Assembly (NCBI GenBank): GCA_026398895.1
Contig: JAPLRZ010000028.1
Location: forward strand, 1-64,000
Length of the DNA: 64,000 bases
DNA from: Methylococcales bacterium
GTDB lineage: Bacteria > Pseudomonadota > Gammaproteobacteria > Methylococcales > Methylomonadaceae
Direction of reading: 5' to 3'
A program made the position numbers and the translations under genes. The notes beneath the pieces are model-generated. The model was not told the DNA's origin. It was given only the letters and a program-made list of their open reading frames with translations, and made no database searches. Within the stretch, counting starts at the first letter, position 1. Each line of letters begins with the position of its first letter. Below are positions 43,574 to 52,513 of the stretch, one piece after another.

Positions 43574-44494
43574 ATGAAAATGTGTGTGGCAGTTGGTGTT
43601 ATCAAAAATACCCAAGGACAGGTGTTAATCGCCTTGCGTGATGATGCACGTCATCAAGGCGGCTTGTGGGAATTTTCAGGCGGCAAAATTGAAAGTCATG
43701 AAACCGCAGAACAAGCCTTAAAGCGCGAACTCAAAGAAGAATTAGGGATTGAGGTTATCAGCGCAACTCCATTAATCACTATCAACCATTCATACCCTGA
43801 TAGAGTCGTACAATTAAAGGTATTTTTGATTGAGCAGTTTGCAGGTGAAGCGCATAGTGCAGAAGGTCAGATCATTAAATGGGTTAATGTGCAGGATTTA
43901 AAGCACTACGATTTTCCTGCCGCAAATCTTCCCATTATCACCGCCGCACAATTGCCACCGTATTATGGCATTCTCGATGACAGCGATCCATTGCTATTAG
44001 CCACTAATCTACAAACGTTATTGGCTAAGGGTTTGAAGCTGATACAAGCGCGTTTGAAAAACTTATCAGCCGAAGCTAGCCACGCGTTTATTCAACAAGC
44101 GTATCCCTTATGCCAACAACATGGCGCGTTACTGCTCATCAATTCAGCCGTTAAACAAGCGGATAATCTGGCAGATGGACTGCATTTAACTAGCCGTGAT
44201 TTAATGGCAATGCGGCAACGCCCTGCTCATAGCCAATGGTTAGCCGCTTCCTGTCATAATCGTGAACAACTCCAACACGCTGAACAAATCGGCGTTGATT
44301 TTGTGGTACTCGCGCCCGTGTTAGCCACCCAAACTCACCCCGACACCGCACCACTCGGCTGGCAACAGTTCGCCGAACTGGTGAATCAATGCAATCTCCC
44401 TGTGTACGCGCTAGGTGGTCAAACCCTAGCTGATTTAAGTAGCGCACAACAAGCAGGCGGTCAAGGTATAGCAGCTATTAGGGCTTTTTTGTAG
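43574..44494 (+). CDS. Fusion of MutT-type Nudix hydrolase and ThiE-like domain
   Basis: Residues 1-130 are a Nudix domain with box GGKIESHETAEQALKRELKEELGIE, of the 8-oxo-dGTP diphosphatase kind. Residues 135-306 form a thiamine-phosphate-synthase-like barrel (LIQARLKNLS, HLTSRDLMA, SCHNREQLQHAEQIGVDFVVLAPV, PVYALGGQTLADL). This fusion is common in gammaproteobacteria. The ThiE half lacks part of the pyrophosphate site and may be a non-thiamine domain. It removes oxidised nucleotides. Confidence 0.9.
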   Translation: MKMCVAVGVIKNTQGQVLIALRDDARHQGGLWEFSGGKIESHETAEQALKRELKEELGIEVISATPLITINHSYPDRVVQLKVFLIEQFAGEAHSAEGQIIKWVNVQDLKHYDFPAANLPIITAAQLPPYYGILDDSDPLLLATNLQTLLAKGLKLIQARLKNLSAEASHAFIQQAYPLCQQHGALLLINSAVKQADNLADGLHLTSRDLMAMRQRPAHSQWLAASCHNREQLQHAEQIGVDFVVLAPVLATQTHPDTAPLGWQQFAELVNQCNLPVYALGGQTLADLSSAQQAGGQGIAAIRAFL

Positions 44495-44550
44495 ACCTGT
44501 TTAAGCGACAACGAAATAGGTGTTTTTGACAAAGCACTACATAGCCTTAC

Positions 44551-44590
44551 CATAGAATGACTTTATTTTGGCAATTTATTTCATTCTATG
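44551..44590. repeat. Inverted repeat CATAGAATGA
   Basis: Ten-base perfect arms CATAGAATGA and TCATTCTATG flank 20 AT-rich bases, in the leader of the TIGR04073-like gene. It could be an operator. Confidence 0.45.
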
Positions 44591-44678
44591 CGACTTATCA
44601 TAGACAACTGAATCGTGTTGAGTTATTGTTTGAACTGAGAAGGCATAATGTGTGAGTGCTTACTCAGATTGGTTTTTT

Positions 44679-44719
44679 GGTCAGTGTTATAACCACGTTA
44701 ACAGCCGTTATAACTGACC
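44679..44719. repeat. Inverted repeat GGTCAGTGTTATAAC
   Basis: GGTCAG-T-GTTATAAC pairs with GTTATAAC-TGACC with one bulged base and a 13-base loop, about 30 bases before the TIGR04073-like gene. A regulatory or RNA leader element is possible. Confidence 0.45.
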
Positions 44720-44751
44720 TGATGGCTTATACATTTTAGGAGGAATTAACC

Positions 44752-45156
44752 ATGAATAAAAAGTTATTGACTACCTGTGTGCTTAGCGGTGCATTACTAT
44801 TTGCAGCGACTGCTAACGCTGAAGAAGAAAAAAGTTATCTGTCTGGTTTTAGTGATAGAGCCAGCCAAGGATTTGCTAATACAACAACTGGCTTCATTGA
44901 GTTACCCAAAAACGTTATTAACATCAGTAGTGAAAGCAATGTGTTTGTTGGTTCAACATGGGGCGTGTTACGCGGAACATTTGAAGCTGTGGGTAGAACA
45001 GTTGTCGGTGTTGCAGAATTAATTACCTCACCTATTCCAACTGACCCTTATATTACGCCGCCCTATGTATGGAATCGTTTTAGCGAAGATACCCGTTATT
45101 TTGGTCAACACCTACCAGGCTACTGGACTACTTATGGACCTGACGACGGCGAATAA
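44752..45156 (+). CDS. Exported TIGR04073-like (exosortase-associated) protein
   Basis: A signal peptide (MNKKLLTTCVLSGALLFAAT, cleaved after ANA) precedes 110 residues with the family pattern: a G-F-N-T-GF-ELPK stretch (FANTTTGFIELPKNVINISS), GSTWGVLRGTFEAVGRTVVG, and ELITSPIPTDPYITPPYVW near the end. These proteins are exported; some accompany exosortase loci, but none is seen here. A strong AGGAGG ribosome site and two palindromes in the leader suggest good expression and regulation. Confidence 0.78.
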   Translation: MNKKLLTTCVLSGALLFAATANAEEEKSYLSGFSDRASQGFANTTTGFIELPKNVINISSESNVFVGSTWGVLRGTFEAVGRTVVGVAELITSPIPTDPYITPPYVWNRFSEDTRYFGQHLPGYWTTYGPDDGE

Positions 45157-45264
45157 AATTCCCTGCTTAAGTGTTTAATGAAAGCTCACTTTTTTTGCTA
45201 AGCACTTAAAGCGTTATATTCATCCGCCACTAAAAGGTGGGGATTTGACTGAGAGGATAAAATT

Positions 45265-45960
45265 ATGAAAACACACTATAACTACCTACCCTTTGCTGTG
45301 TTAATCACTGCACTCAGTGCTTGCAGTGCGCCACCGCAAAAAGACATTCCCGCACTTACTGCTGGCATTGATGCCTCGGTTGCTGGTCATTACGGTCAGG
45401 CAATACTGCATGAAGATCAAGCCAATAAATCACGCGCCGTTGCTAATAAAGTCTTAGAGCATTGGACTAAAGACTATTATTGGAATATTGACGAGTATCA
45501 AAAAGGCATGGATGCTGCGACCGATTCCGCTAAACATCGTCTTGAATCTGAAAAAGAGTTATGCCAATGGCTAACCGAAGTTCATGGTCAAAATCATGCC
45601 CAAGACACCGCATTTTATCAAGCGGTTGCCTACTTCCATACAGGCAAAGATAAACCGTTTAAAGTCAACAATGAGGATATAGCTGTTGCAGGTCATTGGC
45701 TACAACTCTATCCAAATGCAACCGCTGATGTCACTGCTTCGGCGGATACCATTGGCAAGACTAAAAGCAATCAGAGCTTATCTGAGAGAAGAGCTTCTGC
45801 AATCAGTAATTTACTGATGTCTCATGGAGCAAGAGCAGAGCAGCTTCATGTAACAGCACTAGGTGAACAAGGACCTCCACACACACCCAGCCAACCACAC
45901 CGTTCTGGTGCGGTGGGTGCTATTCATTTCAACTACGCAGATTGTCCGAATGTAAAATAA
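45265..45960 (+). CDS. OmpA-like outer-membrane lipoprotein
   Basis: A lipoprotein signal (lipobox LSAC, C20) opens the protein. The last 80 residues show the OmpA-family pattern (DVTASADTIGKTKSNQSLSE, then RASAISNLLMSHGARAEQLH), the peptidoglycan-binding fold. The middle is helical. The OmpA consensus Asp and Arg are partly changed (the final RRVE-type arginine region is RSGAVGAIHF), so binding to the wall may be weak. Confidence 0.72.
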   Translation: MKTHYNYLPFAVLITALSACSAPPQKDIPALTAGIDASVAGHYGQAILHEDQANKSRAVANKVLEHWTKDYYWNIDEYQKGMDAATDSAKHRLESEKELCQWLTEVHGQNHAQDTAFYQAVAYFHTGKDKPFKVNNEDIAVAGHWLQLYPNATADVTASADTIGKTKSNQSLSERRASAISNLLMSHGARAEQLHVTALGEQGPPHTPSQPHRSGAVGAIHFNYADCPNVK

Positions 45961-45965
45961 GCTAA

Positions 45966-45992
45966 GTAGGGTGTGTGCGATGCGCACCCTAC
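45966..45992. repeat. Hairpin GTAGGGTG...CACCCTAC
   Basis: Eight-base perfect arms with an 11-base loop lie six bases after the lipoprotein stop. It is related to the GTAGGGTGGG repeats and may end both this transcript and the small convergent gene. Confidence 0.5.
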
Positions 45993-46093
45993 AGTTTATC
46001 CAACCATTCAAACGTCACAAAAATAAACCACTCTGCTTTCAATTGGTCGCTGGAATCCATAATTAAAACGTGTTCGTCACTCACATAATTCAT
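45989..46093 (-). CDS. 34-residue peptide with a strong ribosome site
   Basis: A short minus-strand frame (MNYVSDEHVLIMDSSDQLKA, then EWFIFVTFEWLDKL) is preceded by GGAGGGAG eight bases before the ATG. Its length and the lack of known relatives make it uncertain. Confidence 0.35.
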   Translation of the reverse strand: MNYVSDEHVLIMDSSDQLKAEWFIFVTFEWLDKL

Positions 46094-46133
46094 AAACACT
46101 CCCTCCGCATTTTTAATTTTTAGGAATTTCGCA

Positions 46134-46961
46134 ATGTCCCCATTCAATAACATTACAGTAAGAAAAATATTATTTTATCCAATAATAGTTATCTGTTTAT
46201 TTTTATTCAATAACACATTATTTGCAGACGATACTTGTACGGGCGACTGTATTAATGGACACGGAGAAATTACCTTAGGTAATGGCGATAAATATGAAGG
46301 TGAATTTAGAAATGGTAATCCAGATGGACAAGGAATCTACAGATTAGCCAATGGTGATAAGTATGAAGGTGATGTTAAAAATGGTAAGCCAGATGGAAAA
46401 GGAAAGCATAGATTAGCCAATGGCGATAAATATATTGGTGAATTTAAAAACGGTAAACGCGAAGGTAAAGGCACAATTACTTTAACTAATGGTGATGAAT
46501 ATATCGGTGAGTTTAAAGACGGTAAGCCAAACGGCAAAGGAACGCATAATTCAGCCAATGGCGATAAATATGTAGGTGAGTTTAAAGAGGGTAAACAAGA
46601 CGGCAAAGGAACGTATAACACAGCCAATGGTGATGAATATAGTGGTGAGTTTAAAGGTGGTAAATTTGAGGGGCAAGGCACATTCACTTATAAAAATGGC
46701 GATAAATATAGTGGTGCATTTAAAAACGGTAAACGTGAAGGTCAAGGGTTATTTACTTACAAGAATGGCGATAAATATGAGGGCGAATTTAAAAACGATC
46801 TGTCTGACGGAAAAGGTAGTTTTAGCTACGCCAATGGTGACAAATACGAAGGTGAATTTAAAAGTGATAAAGCCGAAGGACAAGGTACATTTACTTATTC
46901 AAGTGGCAAAAAATATACAGGCGAATTTAAGGAGGGTCAGCCTGTAAAAACGTCCAAATAA
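46134..46961 (+). CDS. Exported MORN-repeat protein
   Basis: A hydrophobic N-terminus (FYPIIVICLFLFNNTLFA) acts as signal peptide or anchor. It is followed by nine or ten MORN units of about 23 residues (YEGEFRNGNPDGQGIYRLANGDK type). MORN repeats form an elongated beta sheet that binds lipids or proteins. The near-identical DNA repeats (69-base period) make the gene prone to length change. No catalytic domain is present. Confidence 0.85.
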   Translation: MSPFNNITVRKILFYPIIVICLFLFNNTLFADDTCTGDCINGHGEITLGNGDKYEGEFRNGNPDGQGIYRLANGDKYEGDVKNGKPDGKGKHRLANGDKYIGEFKNGKREGKGTITLTNGDEYIGEFKDGKPNGKGTHNSANGDKYVGEFKEGKQDGKGTYNTANGDEYSGEFKGGKFEGQGTFTYKNGDKYSGAFKNGKREGQGLFTYKNGDKYEGEFKNDLSDGKGSFSYANGDKYEGEFKSDKAEGQGTFTYSSGKKYTGEFKEGQPVKTSK

Positions 46962-46976
46962 TTTTCTAATATTCAG

Positions 46977-47001
46977 GAGTCCAATAGCTTCAGCTATTGG
47001 C
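46977..47001. repeat. Modular repeat, half copy
   Basis: GGAGTCCAATAGC-TTC-AGCTATTGG: the left arm and first hairpin of the unit also seen at 43519-43572. The right end is missing. Confidence 0.5.
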
Positions 47002-47078
47002 AAAAGTCAGTATCTATAAACAGATAACATCCCTTAAACAGATGTTATCTGTAACCGCTTAATTTATCGCTAATCTAG

Positions 47079-47921
47079 TTATTTTTCTAGTCCAATAAAA
47101 TCCCACACCTGATGTGAGAAGGTGGCATCTTTATGCTCAGCAACAGGTGGACCATTTGGGTAGTTGAGTTCATAAACGCGGGCAGCATCTTGAGCCAAAT
47201 CAGTCATACCGAGATTATTATAAGCTTCCTGCATGACCTCTAAGGCATAAGGTACAGCGGGCGTACCTTGATAGCGTTCAACAACACCTGATGCACGACT
47301 TGCGGCAGCGACATAAGCTTTTCGTTTAATGTAGTAACGGGCAATATGAACTTCGTGCATGGCTAGGTTGTTTCTGACTGCAATCATCCGCAATTTGGCA
47401 TCAGGCGTGTATTTGCTGCTAGGAAAACGTTCGACCAGTTCTTTGAAATTATTGTAAGAGGTTTGGGCTTTGCTTTGATCCCGCTGTGCGGTATCAGTGG
47501 GTAAAAAACGGTCAATAAATCCGATGTCACGGTTATAATTAGACAAGCCTTTTAGGTATAAAGCATAATCAACCCCTACACTACGCGGATTCATTTTAAT
47601 GAATCGATCAGCAGTTGCTACGGATTCTTCATACTTGCCCGCCTTGTAATAAGCGTAAGCTAAATCGAGTTCTGCTTGCGAAGAACCTTCACCAAAGGGA
47701 TAACGAGTTTGAATGGCTTCGTAGAGTTTGACGGCTTTTTCATAACTGCCAGCATCGAGAGCGGCTTTGGCTTCGTTACGAAATTTGCCCACATCCCAGC
47801 CCACATATTCGTCTTCAGATGAAGCAGAGTCGCCAGAAAATAAATTGCTCAGTGTTGAACAACCTGTTTGTGTTAGGCTTAAAAAGCCGATAAATAAAAA
47901 TTTTATTAAAATTAATCGCAT
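47079..47921 (-). CDS. bamD: Outer-membrane protein assembly lipoprotein BamD
   Basis: From ATG 47921 the signal peptide ends in lipobox LTQTGC (C21). Five TPR-like units follow (FRNEAKAALDAGSYEKAVKL, LDLAYAYYKAGKYEESVATA, NFKELVERFPSSKYTPDAKL). BamD is the essential partner of BamA in outer-membrane protein insertion. An upstream in-frame ATG (47945) would extend the signal by eight residues. It is divergent from rluD, the usual arrangement in gammaproteobacteria. Confidence 0.93.
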   Translation of the reverse strand: MRLILIKFLFIGFLSLTQTGCSTLSNLFSGDSASSEDEYVGWDVGKFRNEAKAALDAGSYEKAVKLYEAIQTRYPFGEGSSQAELDLAYAYYKAGKYEESVATADRFIKMNPRSVGVDYALYLKGLSNYNRDIGFIDRFLPTDTAQRDQSKAQTSYNNFKELVERFPSSKYTPDAKLRMIAVRNNLAMHEVHIARYYIKRKAYVAAASRASGVVERYQGTPAVPYALEVMQEAYNNLGMTDLAQDAARVYELNYPNGPPVAEHKDATFSHQVWDFIGLEK

Positions 47922-48023
47922 GATGCTCGTGACACGTTGTAACATTAGGGGTTTTCTCGCCGAATGAATGGCTGACTATCGTGCGAGTATAACTTAACTA
48001 TGTGTTATTCAGAAGAACTTGTT

Positions 48024-48968
48024 ATGACAAAATTAATGGAAGAAGTACCTTACGAAATGGCAGGAATGCGTTTAGATCAGGTACTTGCAGAACTATTTGC
48101 GGATTATTCGCGCAGTAAATTACAAACATGGGTTAAATCAGGACGCGTCCAAGTCAATGGTTTAACGCTAAAAGTGAAAGATAAATTGGACGGCGGCGAA
48201 ATTATTACCCTCGATGCCGAAGCAGAAGTGGTGATTCATGCTGAACCTGAAAAAATCCCCTTGGATATTGTGTTTGAGGACGAGAGCTTACTCATCGTTT
48301 TCAAACCAGCGGGCTTAGTGGTACATCCTGCGGTGGGCAATTGGAGCGGCACATTAATGAACGCGTTACTTAATCATGATGCCAGTCTGGAAACTTTGCC
48401 CAGAGCAGGTATTATTCATCGTCTCGATAAAGATACCAGCGGCTTATTGATGATTGCCAAAACCTTGCAAGCACACAATAGCCTCACGCAACAATTGCAA
48501 GAACGTAGCATCACCCGCGAATATCTGGCGATTAGCCGTGGACGCATGACCGCAGGTGGAACAATCGATGAACCTATCGGCAGACATCCTCAGGATCGTT
48601 TACGTTATGTAGTCCGCGAATCAGGCAAAGAAGCCATTACCCATTATCGGGTGGTACAACGATTTACTCGTCACACCCTGATTCGAGTGAAATTAGAAAC
48701 AGGACGTACTCATCAAATTCGTGTCCATCTGGCGCATATTCGCTTTCCGTTGTTGGGTGATCCTATGTACGGTGGGCGTTTTCAAATGCCACCGAATTGC
48801 AGTGAAGCTCTGGAAAAAGAATTGCGTAGCTTTAAACGCCAAGCCTTACACGCGGAAAAACTTGGTTTGCTCCATCCTGTTACCAATGAATATATGGAAT
48901 GGGAACAACCCATGCCTGATGATATGATTCGATTGCTTGCCGCCTTGGCTGATAATGAACAAGAATAA
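48024..48968 (+). CDS. rluD: 23S rRNA pseudouridine synthase
   Basis: It has an N-terminal S4 domain (GMRLDQVLAELFADYSRSKL) and the catalytic motif IIHRLDKDTSGLLM with its Asp. RTHQIRVHLAH and GDPMYGG follow. RluD isomerises uridines 1911, 1915 and 1917 of helix 69. The start at 48024 fits the family; an in-frame ATG at 48000 has no ribosome site. It overlaps pgeF by 14 bases, as in many gammaproteobacteria. Confidence 0.93.
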   Translation: MTKLMEEVPYEMAGMRLDQVLAELFADYSRSKLQTWVKSGRVQVNGLTLKVKDKLDGGEIITLDAEAEVVIHAEPEKIPLDIVFEDESLLIVFKPAGLVVHPAVGNWSGTLMNALLNHDASLETLPRAGIIHRLDKDTSGLLMIAKTLQAHNSLTQQLQERSITREYLAISRGRMTAGGTIDEPIGRHPQDRLRYVVRESGKEAITHYRVVQRFTRHTLIRVKLETGRTHQIRVHLAHIRFPLLGDPMYGGRFQMPPNCSEALEKELRSFKRQALHAEKLGLLHPVTNEYMEWEQPMPDDMIRLLAALADNEQE

Positions 48969-49689
48969 GTATTGGCTGACACCTGATTGGCCTGCACCCG
49001 CTAATATTCACGCTGCCACTACGCTACGCACAGGTGGTGTCAGTGTCGCGCCTTACCACAGTCTTAATCCTGCGACTCATGTCGGAGATGATGCGAACTG
49101 TGTGCGTGAAAATCGTCACCGCATTAAAACCATGCTGACGTTACCTGCTGAACCTGTGTGGCTAGAACAAACCCACAGCAGCCTTGTTATTAATGCTGGG
49201 CAAGCTACCACACTGCAACAAGCCGATGCCAGTGTTAGCAATCAAGCGGGTGTGGTGTGTGCCGTGATGACGGCGGATTGTTTACCGTTATTAATCTGCT
49301 CTACCGATGGCAAAAAAATCGCCGCTATTCATGCGGGTTGGCGGGGTTTGTTAGCAGGGATTATCAGCAATACGCTAGCCGCGTTGTCTACCACTGATAT
49401 TTTAGTATGGTTAGGTCCTGCGATTGGCACATCCTGTTTTGAAGTAGGCACGGAAGTGCGTGAGGCATTTATGGCAAAATCTGCCGTATTTGCTCCTGCT
49501 TTTACGCAAATCAGCGATAACAAATATTTAGCTGATATTTACCAATTAGCGCGTATTGAATTAGCAGCATTGGGTATTGATGGCGTTTATGGCGGGGATT
49601 TTTGTACCTTTACCGATACAGAACGCTTTTATTCTTATCGTCGAGACGCACAAACAGGACGCATGGCAACCCTAATCTGGAGAACATAA
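48955..49689 (+). CDS. pgeF: Polyphenol-oxidase-family (YfiH/PgeF) purine nucleoside phosphorylase-like protein
   Basis: The 244-residue protein has WLEQTHSSLVI, VMTADCLPLLIC, AIHAGWRGLLAGI and GPAIGTSCFEVG, the zinc-binding and core motifs of the DUF152 family. In E. coli the product edits peptidoglycan precursors or acts on purine nucleosides; both have been reported. The ATG at 48955 lies inside rluD, so translation is coupled. Confidence 0.9.
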   Translation: MNKNKYWLTPDWPAPANIHAATTLRTGGVSVAPYHSLNPATHVGDDANCVRENRHRIKTMLTLPAEPVWLEQTHSSLVINAGQATTLQQADASVSNQAGVVCAVMTADCLPLLICSTDGKKIAAIHAGWRGLLAGIISNTLAALSTTDILVWLGPAIGTSCFEVGTEVREAFMAKSAVFAPAFTQISDNKYLADIYQLARIELAALGIDGVYGGDFCTFTDTERFYSYRRDAQTGRMATLIWRT

Positions 49690-49694
49690 GGACT

Positions 49695-50528
49695 GTGAAT
49701 TTACTGTTATACATTATTATTTTTACCGCCGTCGGGGGGATACTCAGTGTGCTAGCAGCGGGTATTTTTTTATTATTACCCGATAAACAGCGCAACGCAG
49801 TATTACCGCACGGCATTAGTTTTGCCATTGGCGCGTTATTGGCGGTTGCTTTTTGGGGCTTAATTCCAGAAGCCTTTGAAGCGGTAAAACCTGAACAATT
49901 TCAATCCCTGTCTGGCACTATTCTGGTCGGCATACTGGGGTTTTTCGTACTGGAAAAATTATTGGTTTGGCGACATTGTCATTTTGGCGATTGTGCTGCT
50001 TATGACGATGACGCAACACACGACCACAATCATAGTTATGAGCATGGACATCATCACGGAGTCAGTAAATCCGCAGGTGCGTTAATTATTATTGGCGACA
50101 GTATTCACAATTTTGTCGATGGCGTACTCATCGGCGCGGCATTTTTAACCGATGTGCAGTTAGGTATCGTCACCAGCCTAGCGGTTGCTGCGCATGAAAT
50201 TCCGCAAGAAGTCGGCGATTTTGCGATTTTATTACAAAGCGGTTATGGAAAAGGCAAAGCATTGTTTTATAACATACTGGCGAGTTTAACCACAGTCATT
50301 GGTGGCGTATTAGCGTATTTTAGCTTGGCAGATTTACACGCCAGCTTGCCGTATTTTCTGGCACTGGCTGCTTCTAGTTTTATTTATATCGCCGTCGCTG
50401 ATTTAATTCCGTCCTTACATAAAAAAACCGATACTAAAACTTCGTTACAGCAAATTGCGTTAATTACGGCGGGGGTGTTGTTGATTTGTACGCTCCATGA
50501 TATTGCGCACCATGTGGAGCTAACGTAG
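49695..50528 (+). CDS. ZIP family metal transporter
   Basis: From GTG 49695 (AAGGA ribosome site, five bases after the pgeF stop) it has 277 residues and about eight helices. A histidine-rich loop (CHFGDC, then HDHNHSYEHGHHHG) lies at about 100-125. The ZIP motifs are IHNFVDGVLIGAAF and AAHEIPQEVGDFAILLQSG. It moves Zn or Fe into the cytoplasm. Earlier starts lie inside pgeF and are rejected. A decayed copy of its 3' end is at 59756-59919. Confidence 0.9.
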   Translation: MNLLLYIIIFTAVGGILSVLAAGIFLLLPDKQRNAVLPHGISFAIGALLAVAFWGLIPEAFEAVKPEQFQSLSGTILVGILGFFVLEKLLVWRHCHFGDCAAYDDDATHDHNHSYEHGHHHGVSKSAGALIIIGDSIHNFVDGVLIGAAFLTDVQLGIVTSLAVAAHEIPQEVGDFAILLQSGYGKGKALFYNILASLTTVIGGVLAYFSLADLHASLPYFLALAASSFIYIAVADLIPSLHKKTDTKTSLQQIALITAGVLLICTLHDIAHHVELT

Positions 50529-50550
50529 AGACGCGATTTATCGCGTCTTT
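50529..50550 (+). terminator. Hairpin terminator after the ZIP gene
   Basis: AGACGCGA-TTTA-TCGCGTCT followed by two further T. The stem is strong, the T-run short. Confidence 0.55.
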
Positions 50551-50699
50551 ATGGTCGTCTGGTTAGATAATAAGACCGCCCAAGCGGTAGTAAGTAGATA
50601 CCATCTCTCCAAATCAACCACAAACAGGATGATTTTTCCGCTTGCGATATGGTATCTACATGAATGAATAGAATTACAATTAAACAGTAGAGAGAAGCA

Positions 50700-51446
50700 A
50701 TGGCTGGACATAGTAAATGGGCAAACATCAAACACCGCAAAGCGGGACAAGATGCCAAACGAGGCAAAGTTTTTACCAAAATGCTACGCGAAATTACGGT
50801 TGCGGTAAAAACCAGTGGCGTTGATGTGGGGAGTAATCCTGCATTACGCACCGCAATCGATAAAGCATTAGGTGCAAATATGCGCCGTGACACCATCGAC
50901 AACGCCGTTAAAAAAGCGGCGGGTGCGTTGGAAGGCGTAAATTACGAAAATATTCGTTACGAAGGTTACGGGCCTGGCGGCACAGCCGTCATTGTCGATT
51001 GCTTAACCGACAATCGTAACCGCACCGTCGGTGAAGTTCGTCATGCGTTTACCAAATCAGGCGGAAACTTAGGCACAGACGGTTCAGTCGCTTATATGTT
51101 CAGTAAACTGGGTATACTCAGTTACGCGCCTTCTGTCGATGAAGACGCACTGATGGAAGCCGCGTTAGAAGCAGGTGCGGAAGACGTAAACACATTTGAC
51201 GACGGCGCGGTCGATATTATCACCACACCCGAAGATTATTTAGCCGTTAAAGACGCGCTGGTTGCCGCTGGTTTTGAACCAGACAATGCCGAAGTCACTA
51301 TGCAGGCTGCGACAATGGCTGAATTGAATGCCGACGATGCCGAAAAAATGTTGCGTTTAATCGACCGATTAGAAGATTTGGATGATGTGCAGAACGTTTA
51401 TTCCAATGCCGATATTAGTGATGAAATTATGGCAGGCTTGGAATAG
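50700..51446 (+). CDS. yebC: YebC/PmpR family transcription and translation regulator
   Basis: The 248-residue protein starts [20 protein letters not shown], the YebC signature, with [11 protein letters not shown] in the middle and [14 protein letters not shown] near the end. Length is exactly that of the family. These proteins bind DNA or act at the ribosome on polyproline stalls. It is usually next to ruvC; that gene is not seen here. Confidence 0.95.
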   Translation: MAGHSKWANIKHRKAGQDAKRGKVFTKMLREITVAVKTSGVDVGSNPALRTAIDKALGANMRRDTIDNAVKKAAGALEGVNYENIRYEGYGPGGTAVIVDCLTDNRNRTVGEVRHAFTKSGGNLGTDGSVAYMFSKLGILSYAPSVDEDALMEAALEAGAEDVNTFDDGAVDIITTPEDYLAVKDALVAAGFEPDNAEVTMQAATMAELNADDAEKMLRLIDRLEDLDDVQNVYSNADISDEIMAGLE

Positions 51447-51510
51447 CCGCTTTTGTATGACACTGCGTTATAGTGCGATAATGCACGTCCAATATTTATA
51501 GGATTACAGT

Positions 51511-52416
51511 ATGTGGTTTAAAAATCTGAGTATTTTTCGTTTAACTGAAGCATTTACCTTAACGGCTGAAGAGCTAGAAGAAAAACTGGCGGTGTTAACG
51601 TTTCGCCCTTGTGGTTCGCATGAAGATTTTACCTTAGGCTGGGTATCGCCTATCGGTAAAGCCGCGCCGCTAGTGCATAGTGCCAATGGTTTTATGATGA
51701 TTTGCACTAAAAAGGAAGAGCGCGTATTACCCGCCTCTGTACTCAATGAAATGATGCAGGAAAAAATTGAGGAAACCGAAGAGGCAGAAGGGCGTAAGTT
51801 ATCAAAAAAAGAACGCACTGCCATTAAAGATGAACTGATTTTTGAGTTATTACCGCGTGCGTTTACTTTTTCACGCAAGTTGTATGCGTATATTGATGTG
51901 AAAGGCGGTTTTTTGGTGGTCGATTCAGGCTCTAGCAAAAGTGCGGAAGATTTACTCAGTTTACTGCGTAAATGTTTGGGTTCGTTGCCAGCCGTGCCGT
52001 TAAATACGGTAGAAAAACCGATTGCAACCATGACAGAGTGGTTAATCAGCCAACAAACGCCTAAAGATGTGACGGTTGAGGATGAATGTGAGTTACGCGC
52101 TCCCGAAGAAGCAGGTGGCGTGATTCGGTGTAAACGCCATGATTTGTCGTTGCCAGAAATTAAAAACCATCTCGATATTGGCAAGCAGGTGATTAAATTA
52201 GCATTGAACTGGGATGATCGTTTGAGTTTTATCCTTGATGAAAATTTATCAGTTAAACGCTTGAAATTTTTAGATTTAATTCAAGATCAAGTGACTGAGA
52301 CCAATACTGACGATGAAGCGGCACGCTTTGATGTAGATTTTTCGATTATGTCGTTGGAGTTAGCCAATTTTATTCCACGTTTATTAGACATATTTGGCGG
52401 TGAATTAAAAGCGTAA
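51511..52416 (+). CDS. rdgC: Recombination-associated protein RdgC
   Basis: MWFKNLSIFRLTEAF is the canonical N-terminus, and FRPCGSHEDFTLGWVSP, GRKLSKKERTAIKDEL and NFIPRLLDIFGGEL follow. RdgC forms a ring dimer around DNA and limits RecA. 301 residues is the normal length. It is monocistronic. Confidence 0.95.
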   Translation: MWFKNLSIFRLTEAFTLTAEELEEKLAVLTFRPCGSHEDFTLGWVSPIGKAAPLVHSANGFMMICTKKEERVLPASVLNEMMQEKIEETEEAEGRKLSKKERTAIKDELIFELLPRAFTFSRKLYAYIDVKGGFLVVDSGSSKSAEDLLSLLRKCLGSLPAVPLNTVEKPIATMTEWLISQQTPKDVTVEDECELRAPEEAGGVIRCKRHDLSLPEIKNHLDIGKQVIKLALNWDDRLSFILDENLSVKRLKFLDLIQDQVTETNTDDEAARFDVDFSIMSLELANFIPRLLDIFGGELKA

Positions 52417-52513
52417 TGATTGAAATATAGTTGCGCAGGGATGGGTAGAGGCGATAGCTGAAACCCATCATGTTCCTACATTAATGAGGAGTTTCGTTAT
52501 CCCTCTACTCATT

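Noticed and set aside
46250-46940. 69-base tandem repeats that could be a non-coding array
   Set aside because: They code MORN units in one continuous frame.
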